Assembly: GCA_937968015.1 (NCBI GenBank)
Contig: CALBSO010000083.1
Span: forward strand, 1-10,594
DNA: 10,594 nucleotides
Origin: an uncultured Thermomicrobia bacterium
GTDB lineage: Bacteria > Chloroflexota > Chloroflexia > Thermomicrobiales > JALYUS01
Direction of reading: 5' to 3'
The position numbers and the translations under genes are program-made. Below are positions 4,863 to 10,594 of this stretch, in pieces. Below the pieces are notes generated by a model. The model was not told where the DNA came from, ran no database searches, and was given only the letters and a program-made list of their open reading frames with translations. Positions within the stretch are counted from its first letter, which is position 1. Every line of letters starts with the position of its first letter.

Positions 4863-7595
4863 ATGCACACCCAACTCTGGTTCCGACGCATGACACGCTC
4901 GCGGCGACGGATGGCAAGTTTTGTGATGCTCTTTGCCCTCATTACCGGCAGTGCGACGAGCGGCGCGGCGCTTTTGATCGGCAAGCAGGCGGAGGGGTGG
5001 TTCCTCATCCCGACGAATCAATCCGTGCGCTCCGCCGGGCAGGTGACACTCCTCGATCAGCGCCCGGTAGACATGGCCCTCCGGCCCGACGGCAGACAAC
5101 TCGCCGTGATGACGACGAATCTCACCTACCTCCTCGATCCCGCGACGGGCGAGATTACCCAGCAGTTCGATAAGCAGGACCGCAATGTCGCGGGCCTCGC
5201 CTACAGCCCGGATGGCACGCATCTCTACTACGCGAAGGGGAAGGATCACAAGATCGGCGTCGGCGTGATTGACGCGTCCGGCAAAGCGACCTTTGATAGC
5301 AACATTGACACCGGTGCGAAGAGCTGGCCGGCCGGCCTCTCCGTCAGCCCAGATGGGGCGACGCTCTATGTCGCGCTCTTCGGCACGAACAGCATGGGCA
5401 TCATCAACCTTTCCGACCGGAAACTGACGAAGACCGTCCCGGTCGGCAGTTCGCCCTTCGGCGCGTACGTCTCGCCGGATGGTAAGGCGGTCTACACGAG
5501 CAACTGGGGCGGCCCGCTCCCGCAACCCGGCGACCCTGTTGATCCGCTTTTCCCCGTCCGGGTGGATCCGAAAACGGGTGCGTCTGCCGCCGGGTCGCTC
5601 TCCGTTTACGATGTCGCGACGGAGACGATGCGCCCGGAGATTGCCGTCGGGTTACATCCGACAGCGATGGTCTTCAGCAAGGAGTCCACGCGGCTCTACG
5701 TTGCGAACTCGAACGAGGATACGATCTCCGTTCTCGATCTGACGGCGGACCACGGTGTACATCCAGAGATCGAGCGCATCTCCGTCCGCCCAAGTGGGCT
5801 GCCCTTCGGCTCAATGCCGAACGGCCTCGCTCTCAGCCCGGACCTGACGACACTCTACGTCGCCAATGGCGGCAACAATGCCGTCGCCGTGATCCGTCTC
5901 GGCAATCATGCCCGCCCGCCGGGGACCTATGCCGGCCCGAATGCCGACGCCCCCGCGACGAGCGCCGTCATCGGCTTCATCCCCACCGAGTGGTATCCAG
6001 TTGCCGTGGCCGTCTCCACCGATGGGACGAAACTTGCCGTCGCGAATAACAAGGGCGAAGGCTCGGTCGGCACACCGCAACGCACTCTCCCGAACGGCGG
6101 CAAGAGTGTCTTCAGCCTGACGGGCAGCGTCACGTTCGTGGATGTCCCGGATGCCGAGCAACTCGCCGCCGACACCGCGCGGTTCAATGAGAATAATCAG
6201 TACGCCACCGCGCTCGCCGATTCGCTCCTGCCGCCGCGCCCGAACGCCGCGCCCATACCCGTGCCCGCCCGTATCGGCGAGCCGTCCGTCTTCAAGCACG
6301 TCCTCTACATCATCAAGGAAAACCGGACGTACGATCAGGTCTTCGGGGATATGGGCAAAGGGAACAGCGAGCCGAAACTGGCGCAGTTCCCCCGCAAGAT
6401 CAGCCCAAACCATCACGCCCTCGCGGACCGCTTCGGCCTCCTGGACAATTACTACGCCAGTTCCGTCAATAGCGCGGATGGCCACCAATGGACGGACGAA
6501 GCAGTGGCGAACGTCTTCGCCGAGCGCGTCTACGGCTTCTTCCCTTCCAATAACCCAATGGGCATCACATCCTACGGCAACAGTTCGCTCGACCTGCCGC
6601 CCGATTCACTCTGGAGCAACGCGCTCAATCACGGTGTCTCACTTCGTAATTACGGCGAGGACGGCGCGAACACCGTGACGCGGGACGGTCAGGAAGTGCA
6701 GCAACTCGACTGGGGCGCGCTGTATCACGACTGGCGCGACAAGACCGGCCTCTTCACCTATCGTGCGAGCGCGATCACGCCGCCGCTGCTCAGCACGGAG
6801 GATCATGCCTATTCCGCCTTCGAGACGGCGATCACGGACCAGATCCGTGCAGACGAGTGGCAGCGGGAATTCAACGGCTATGTCGAGATCGGCGATCTCC
6901 CGCAACTGAGCGTCATCTGGCTGCCGGACGACCATACCTCCGGCCGGAAATCCACCGCGCCAACGCCGGAAGCGCAGGTCGCGGACAATGATCTCGCGCT
7001 TGGCCGGATCGTTGATAGGCTCAGCCACTCGCCCTACTGGCAGGACACGGCAGTTTTCGTCACCGAGGATGATGCGCAGGACGGCGTGGATCATGTGGAC
7101 GGCCACCGGACGGTTGGCATGGTGATCAGCGCGTACGGCACGCAGGGCGTTGTGGACAGCACGCTCTACAACCAGACGAGCATGGTGCGCACGATCGAGC
7201 AAATCCTCGGCCTCCCGCCGATGAACCAGTTCGACCTCACCGCCCCCCTGATGACGACGCTGTTCACCGACGCGCCCGACCTGACGCCGTATACGGTGAT
7301 CCCGAACCAGATCCCGCTCGACACGTTGAACAGTCAGGCGAGCGCGCTCACCGGCCAAGCGCGCGAGGATGCGCTCGTCTCGGACACGCTCGACTTCAGC
7401 GTGCCGGATGCCACGGACCCCGCGATCCTCAACCCGATCATCTGGCGCGCGACGATGGGCAACCGCCCGTACCCGCGTTTCGCGTGGGAAAGGAACGGCC
7501 CGCGCAACCGCGACGATGAGAGCGGCGTAATGAATGAGTCTCTACCCCCGGTGGTGGCGGGCCTCAGCCTGCCACAGTACGGAATGGCAGGCTGA
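4863..7595 (+). CDS. Bifunctional YncE-like beta-propeller / alkaline phosphatase-like phosphoesterase
   Basis: A 910-residue protein. The start at 4863 has AAGGA six bases upstream; a longer frame from 4770 has no ribosome site. Residues 8-16 are Arg-rich and 17-38 hydrophobic, giving a signal peptide or N-terminal anchor, so it acts outside the membrane. Residues about 60-455 hold seven YVTN/SPDG-type repeats (SPDG at 115, 162 and 204; LYVANSNEDTISVLDL at 278; LYVANGGNNAVAVIRL at 331; STDGTKLAVANN at 385), fitting a seven-bladed propeller. Residues about 477-800 match the PF04185-type phosphoesterase family: KENRTYDQ (485-492), DGHQW (539-543), DDHT (689-692), TEDD (734-737) and DHVDGHR (743-749) are the likely metal and catalytic regions. 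The substrate is unknown; a phosphomonoester or phospholipid is plausible. The final residues are encoded by a hairpin repeat and may not be original. No obvious operon partner. Confidence 0.9.
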   Translation: MHTQLWFRRMTRSRRRMASFVMLFALITGSATSGAALLIGKQAEGWFLIPTNQSVRSAGQVTLLDQRPVDMALRPDGRQLAVMTTNLTYLLDPATGEITQQFDKQDRNVAGLAYSPDGTHLYYAKGKDHKIGVGVIDASGKATFDSNIDTGAKSWPAGLSVSPDGATLYVALFGTNSMGIINLSDRKLTKTVPVGSSPFGAYVSPDGKAVYTSNWGGPLPQPGDPVDPLFPVRVDPKTGASAAGSLSVYDVATETMRPEIAVGLHPTAMVFSKESTRLYVANSNEDTISVLDLTADHGVHPEIERISVRPSGLPFGSMPNGLALSPDLTTLYVANGGNNAVAVIRLGNHARPPGTYAGPNADAPATSAVIGFIPTEWYPVAVAVSTDGTKLAVANNKGEGSVGTPQRTLPNGGKSVFSLTGSVTFVDVPDAEQLAADTARFNENNQYATALADSLLPPRPNAAPIPVPARIGEPSVFKHVLYIIKENRTYDQVFGDMGKGNSEPKLAQFPRKISPNHHALADRFGLLDNYYASSVNSADGHQWTDEAVANVFAERVYGFFPSNNPMGITSYGNSSLDLPPDSLWSNALNHGVSLRNYGEDGANTVTRDGQEVQQLDWGALYHDWRDKTGLFTYRASAITPPLLSTEDHAYSAFETAITDQIRADEWQREFNGYVEIGDLPQLSVIWLPDDHTSGRKSTAPTPEAQVADNDLALGRIVDRLSHSPYWQDTAVFVTEDDAQDGVDHVDGHRTVGMVISAYGTQGVVDSTLYNQTSMVRTIEQILGLPPMNQFDLTAPLMTTLFTDAPDLTPYTVIPNQIPLDTLNSQASALTGQAREDALVSDTLDFSVPDATDPAILNPIIWRATMGNRPYPRFAWERNGPRNRDDESGVMNESLPPVVAGLSLPQYGMAG

Positions 7596-7608
7596 AGCCC
7601 GCCACCAC
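7551..7608. repeat. REP-like long inverted repeat overlapping a gene end
   Basis: GTGGTGGCGGGC (7551-7562) pairs with GCCCGCCACCAC (7597-7608), and TCAGCCTGCCA (7564-7574) pairs with TGGCAGGCTGA (7585-7595). One C-A mismatch separates the two blocks, and the loop is ten bases. The upstream gene's TGA stop lies in the right arm. There is no T tract. It sits between convergent genes and could stop transcripts from both sides, or be a dispersed genomic repeat. Confidence 0.8.
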
Positions 7609-7705
7609 TACTCCATCGGCTCAAGAGCGCTGAAATCCGCTGAGGCGTGCGCGACCATTGCGGGCACTAATCCTGCCTACGTGATGTGTGTCCAATAATC
7701 CCTTG

Positions 7706-9025
7706 CTACAGCGGCGCGTGTCGCTTCAAGTCGAGGTAGGTATCAACGAGGGCGGCGCTGAGACGGTCGGCGGGGACATCCACGGTTTCGATGCCGCGAC
7801 CGGCGATGGTAGCGAGGAGGAGGGCGCGCTCGCGTCCGAGCCGTTCCGCCGCGATGCGCTCGTAGATCGCACCGGGGTCGGACGGCGATTGGTGGGCAAG
7901 GGCATCCAGTTCGGGATCACGCAGCGTGACGACGACGACGCGATGATGCAATGCGGCGGACGAAAGGGTCGGGACGAGGGCGCGCGGCGTGTAGGAATCC
8001 GTGATGTCGGTGAGCAGAATCAGCAACGAGCGTTGCGGGCGGTGAGCGGCAAGGGTGGTGAAGGCTTCCCGGTAATCGGTCGCCGTCGGTTGAGCGCGGA
8101 CGGCGTACAGCGATTCGAGCAGCACGCCCTCCTGTCGTGGCCCGGACGCGGGCGGCACGTACGCCTCCACACGATCCGCGAACGCCAGCAGGCCGATACG
8201 ATCCCCCTGCCGCGCGCCGATATGCGCGACGAGCAGCGCGGCATTGACGGCGACATCGAGTTTCGTCAGGTCACCGACCGGCGCGCCCATCAACCGACCC
8301 GCGTCGAGGAGCAGGATGACATTCCACGCCCGTTCCGCCTCGAAGGTGCGGGCAATCGGCTTGCCCCGGCGGGCGGTCGCCTTCCAATCTATACGGCGAT
8401 ACTCGTCGTCCGGCGTGTACTCGCGCAGCCGCTCGAACTCACTCCCCTCGCCGGGGCGGCGGGTGCGACGCAGCCCACTCGTCGTACGGAGAAAACGACG
8501 CGTAGCGAGGTCGTGCGCGCGGATGGCGCGGATATTTGGATAGACGCGGATCGGATCGTCCAGCGGCACGGCGCGCTGCCGCACGACGAGATCGCGGACG
8601 CCGGGGATGCGGAGCGTAATGGGCCCGAAGGCATACTGCCCGCGCTGACCGGGCCGGAGCATGTAGGCGATTTCGTCTGGCTCGCCACCGGGCGGCAGGA
8701 TCGCCGTGAAGAATGGCCCAGGCATGATCGCGCAGTTCGGCGGCGGCTCCTCGCGCACCCGCACGACGAGCGGCGCTGGCCGATCGTGCGCGATGCCGAT
8801 CTTGAGCGTCACCGGGTTCTCCGTGCCGACGGAAAGGCGCGGCTCGTGCTCCCGCGCCACGATCACGGCATCGGCGGGCGGCACACTCCGGCTATCCCGC
8901 ACGATCAGGACGACGATGCCGACGAAGAGCGCTGCCGCCACCCAGACGAGCAGGCTCATCCAGATCGCCAGGAAAAGCGGCGCGGCCACCACCGCCAGCA
9001 GCCCAATTCCCCGCCGCGTCAACAC
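7706..9025 (-). CDS. DUF58-domain membrane protein with degenerate vWA-like region
   Basis: A 439-residue protein. Two adjacent hydrophobic segments (about 8-23 and 25-43) anchor it. The DUF58 signature follows at 191-219 (PGEGSEFERLREYTPDD, then RRIDWKATAR), and then a von Willebrand A-like part: strand VILLLDAGRLM (236-246), GDRIGLLAFADRVEAYVPP (274-292) and LLILLTDITD (334-343). In vWA domains the metal site is DxSxS; here it is DAGRL, so the site looks incomplete. I chose the GTG at 9025 because it overlaps the stop of the upstream glycosyltransferase (TAGTG) and matches where homology begins; no in-frame ATG is suitable. DUF58 proteins usually sit with a MoxR ATPase and transglutaminase-like genes and are thought to act in envelope assembly; here neither is next to it. 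Family secure, role unclear. Confidence 0.9.
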   Translation of the reverse strand: MLTRRGIGLLAVVAAPLFLAIWMSLLVWVAAALFVGIVVLIVRDSRSVPPADAVIVAREHEPRLSVGTENPVTLKIGIAHDRPAPLVVRVREEPPPNCAIMPGPFFTAILPPGGEPDEIAYMLRPGQRGQYAFGPITLRIPGVRDLVVRQRAVPLDDPIRVYPNIRAIRAHDLATRRFLRTTSGLRRTRRPGEGSEFERLREYTPDDEYRRIDWKATARRGKPIARTFEAERAWNVILLLDAGRLMGAPVGDLTKLDVAVNAALLVAHIGARQGDRIGLLAFADRVEAYVPPASGPRQEGVLLESLYAVRAQPTATDYREAFTTLAAHRPQRSLLILLTDITDSYTPRALVPTLSSAALHHRVVVVTLRDPELDALAHQSPSDPGAIYERIAAERLGRERALLLATIAGRGIETVDVPADRLSAALVDTYLDLKRHAPL

Positions 9026-9780
9026 TATTTGCCATTGCCAAAGCGGCGTTGCCAGCGTTGTATGCGGACGCGGAGCAGGCCCTTGAGGTCTTCGGCGGCG
9101 GTTTTCACGACACGAACGCGGCTGTCCAGGTCTTCCACCCAGACAACGGGGACCTCGTAAATCCGGTATCCGCGCTCCTCGGCGAGCAGGAGGAGTTCCG
9201 AGTCGAAGAACCAGCCCTGATTCTCGACCATTGGCAGCAGTTCCCGCGCGACACTGCGGCGAATCGCCTTGAAGCCGCATTGGGCGTCGGAGAAGCGGTT
9301 GCGGAACAGCAGTTTGATTGTCAGGTTGAGGCAGCGCGAGATGATCTCCCGCTTCCATTGCCGCGTCACCATCGCGCCGCGCAGAAGTCGGGAGCCGATG
9401 GCGAGATCGCTGTGCCCGGTAATGATCGGCGCGACGAGCGGCAGGAAGGATTCGAGGTTCGTCGAGAGGTCTACATCCATATACGAAACGACATCCGCGT
9501 CGCTGGCAAGCCACGCCGTCCGCAGGGCGCGGCCCCGGCCTTTCTGGTCGAGGTGCAGCGCGTGGACGCGGTCACACTCCGACGCGAGTTGCTCCGCGAG
9601 TTGCCACGTCCCATCGGTGGACGCATTGTCCGCGACGGTAATCTGCCACTGATAGGGAAAATAGCGAAGGAGATAGGAACGGAGCGTTTCAACGCTCTGG
9701 CGAAGGACATGTTCCTCATTGTAGACGGGAATAACGATCTCCACACATACCTGTGACGCGTCGCGCACGTCCGCTGCCAT
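9025..9780 (-). CDS. Family 2 glycosyltransferase, dolichyl-phosphate-glucosyltransferase-like
   Basis: A 251-residue GT-A fold enzyme. Motifs in order are VEIVIPVYNEE (13-23), the nucleotide-binding VADNASTDGT (49-58), KGRGRALRTAW (80-90), the metal-binding DVD in SYMDVDLST (102-104), and DAQCGFKAIRR (165-175) with WFFDSELL (190-197). This pattern fits the DPM1/ALG5-like branch, which transfers a sugar from a nucleotide donor to a polyprenyl-phosphate lipid at the inner membrane face. There is no C-terminal membrane region. The start ATG at 9780 has GAGG five bases upstream and follows an in-frame stop. Its stop overlaps the DUF58 start by one base, so the two are translated together. Donor and acceptor are not deducible. 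An undecaprenyl-phosphate acceptor is most likely in a bacterium. Confidence 0.92.
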   Translation of the reverse strand: MAADVRDASQVCVEIVIPVYNEEHVLRQSVETLRSYLLRYFPYQWQITVADNASTDGTWQLAEQLASECDRVHALHLDQKGRGRALRTAWLASDADVVSYMDVDLSTNLESFLPLVAPIITGHSDLAIGSRLLRGAMVTRQWKREIISRCLNLTIKLLFRNRFSDAQCGFKAIRRSVARELLPMVENQGWFFDSELLLLAEERGYRIYEVPVVWVEDLDSRVRVVKTAAEDLKGLLRVRIQRWQRRFGNGK

Positions 9781-9860
9781 CCATCCCTCATTTCAATCCT
9801 CACCCGGTTGCAAGGCCGGGTGCGATCGGTACGGATAGAGATCGTCATTCCCGTCTACAA
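9719..9860. repeat. Inverted duplicate of the glycosyltransferase start region
   Basis: 9719-9741 and 9838-9860 are inverted copies, 22 of 23 bases identical. The left copy encodes EIVIPVYN at the N-terminus of the glycosyltransferase. The right copy, on the plus strand, encodes RIEIVIPVYK and then loses all similarity. It may be the relic of a second, divergent family 2 glycosyltransferase gene or of a local inversion-duplication. Confidence 0.65.
9801..9822. repeat. Short hairpin upstream of the glycosyltransferase gene
   Basis: CACCCGG (9801-9807) and CCGGGTG (9816-9822) pair around an eight-base loop. It lies 21 bases upstream of the glycosyltransferase start on the transcribed strand and could be a leader structure or chance; there is no T tract. 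Confidence 0.4.
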
Positions 9861-9939
9861 ACGCGAACGCTCCCGATGCCGGTATGCGTTTCCTCGCACG
9901 ATGCCTGCGGAGAATACCATACACGCCGCGAGAACGCAG

Positions 9940-9982
9940 CAATGAGCAATGAGCAATGAGGAGTGAATACTCAGCACTCAGC
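9940..9982. repeat. Tandem heptamer repeats
   Basis: CAATGAG occurs three times in a row (9940-9960) and ACTCAGC twice (9969-9982). They lie in the divergent region between the glycosyltransferase and the antiporter. Similar heptanucleotide tandem tracts are known as STRR-type repeats in cyanobacteria and occur in other phyla. I see no coding function. Confidence 0.7.
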
Positions 9983-9997
9983 GCTGCCCTCTTGCGG

Positions 9998-10003
9998 TAG
10001 ACT
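9998..10003 (+). promoter_or_regulatory. Possible -10 element for the antiporter gene
   Basis: TAGACT ends seven bases before the ATG at 10011, so a transcript from it would be nearly leaderless, and no ribosome site is visible. No convincing -35 is present 17 bases upstream. Weak evidence. Confidence 0.35.
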
Positions 10004-10010
10004 ATGTGGC

Positions 10011-10550
10011 ATGGGGACGGATGAACCGACGACAACACAGAAACTTGCGCGTTTCGCTTTCCATATCGGCAAGCGGGACCGGGCGCTCGGCGCGTTGGTC
10101 GTCGTGCTCTCGGTATTGGCGATCTTCGGGCGGGCGACTGGGCTGCCGGACGTGTTCATCTTCGTGATCAGCGGCGCCGCGCTCGCCATCCTCGCCTATG
10201 GCATCGGCGTCGCGACGGACGAACTCGGCTCGACGGCCGGGCCGCGAATTTCCGGCGTCCTGAATGCCACCTTTGGGAACATCGCGGAACTGGTGATCGC
10301 GGGCTTCGCGCTCAAAGCGGGGCTGCTGGAGATCGTGCGCGCCTCCATCGCGGGCAGTGTGCTCGGCAATACGCTCCTCGTTCTCGGCCTTTGTATGTTC
10401 GTCGGCGGCTGGCGGCACGGCGTGCAAACCTTCTCGCGCGTCGCCGCCTCGATGAATGGCACGCTCCTCCTGCTCGCCGCGACGGGCCTGATCGCCCCCG
10501 CGCTTCTGCTGACAACGGGCGTACAGATTAATGACAACAAGGAACAGCAC
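10011..10550 (+). CDS. Ca2+/H+ antiporter, CAX family, 3'-truncated by contig end
   Basis: 180 codons are seen of a protein family usually 350-400 residues long. It exchanges Ca2+ (or another divalent cation) for protons across the membrane. The sequence shows a first hydrophobic helix (26-43), a second (46-67) and the CAX signature GVLNATFGNIAELVIAGFAL (82-101), whose Asn90 and Glu93 belong to the cation-binding region. After it come VRASIAGSVLGNTLLVLGL (109-127) and another helix (149-168). This is the first of the two repeated halves. The ATG at 10011 is preferred over a GTG at 9963, which lies in tandem repeat sequence. Real sequence ends at 10550; the apparent tail LSLIHI to a stop at 10571 is adapter. 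Divergent from the glycosyltransferase gene. Family call secure. Confidence 0.9.
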
Positions 10551-10594
10551 CTGTCTCTTATACACATCTGACGCTGCCGACGATCTTACGCGTG
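10551..10594 (+). other. Sequencing adapter (Nextera) left at the contig end
   Basis: 10551-10569 is the Tn5 mosaic end CTGTCTCTTATACACATCT. It is followed by GACGCTGCCGACGA (10570-10583), the reverse complement of the Nextera read-1 adapter. Then come eight bases, TCTTACGC (10584-10591), that match the reverse complement of Nextera i5 index GCGTAAGA, and GTG, the first bases of the P5 side. Not part of the genome. It also explains minus-strand peptides beginning MCIRDR or MYKRQ in this stretch. Confidence 0.97.

Noticed and set aside
4407..5525. Minus-strand open frame of 372 codons
   Set aside because: It crosses the Rieske gene, the terminator hairpin and the start of the propeller protein antisense, with no family resemblance.
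7688..9160. Long plus-strand open frame of 490 codons
   Set aside because: Antisense to the DUF58 gene. Its product is Arg- and Asp-rich with no recognisable motifs.
9026..9514. N-terminal extension of the DUF58 frame to an ATG at 9514
   Set aside because: The extra 163 residues are a shadow of the glycosyltransferase gene in another frame and are rich in Arg and Pro. The hydrophobic N-terminus of DUF58 begins at the GTG at 9025.

Overview
The window reads as a piece of high-GC bacterial chromosome. The mix of families suggests Chloroflexota (Thermomicrobia- or Ktedonobacteria-like), with an actinobacterium as the second choice: an ECF42-type sigma factor with a DGPF/YCII partner, DUF998, DUF1801, an IS982-like transposase fragment, a YncE-like propeller fused to a phosphoesterase, a dolichyl-phosphate-glucosyltransferase-like GT2, and a CAX antiporter. 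This placement is inference from family content only. No rRNA, tRNA or CRISPR array was seen. The last 44 bases are not biological: they are Nextera transposase adapter plus an i5 index, so the contig end is an artefact.

Region 1 (about 1-3300): a block of leftward genes bounded by two 47-48 bp inverted repeats (56-102 and 3255-3302, about 85% identical). In transcription order it holds a decayed VapC-like PIN gene, a YCII/DGPF protein, an ECF42 sigma factor 2 bp downstream, a DUF1801 protein and a DUF998 membrane protein that runs off the left edge. A 61-62 bp intergenic repeat occurs twice, just upstream of the YCII and DUF1801 genes. I see no transposase inside, so the block could be a cargo-only, non-autonomous element. 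A truncated IS982-like transposase abuts its right end.

Region 2 (about 3580-4735): a divergent MarR regulator/Rieske ferredoxin pair. Two copies of an 18-bp palindrome, TAGTTG-N6-CAACTA, lie across two good sigma-70-type promoters in the shared intergenic region. This suggests a compact autoregulated switch; the marR transcript looks leaderless. The Rieske gene ends at a strong hairpin.

Region 3 (4863-7608): a 910-residue exported or membrane-anchored protein with an N-terminal seven-repeat propeller and a C-terminal metal-dependent phosphoesterase domain. Its last codons and stop lie inside a long REP-like hairpin.

Region 4 (7706-10550): a leftward pair, a GT2 glycosyltransferase followed by a DUF58 protein, coupled through a TAGTG stop/start overlap. 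A 230-bp divergent intergenic region follows, with an inverted copy of the glycosyltransferase start and heptamer tandem repeats. The window ends with a rightward Ca2+/H+ antiporter gene cut off by adapter.
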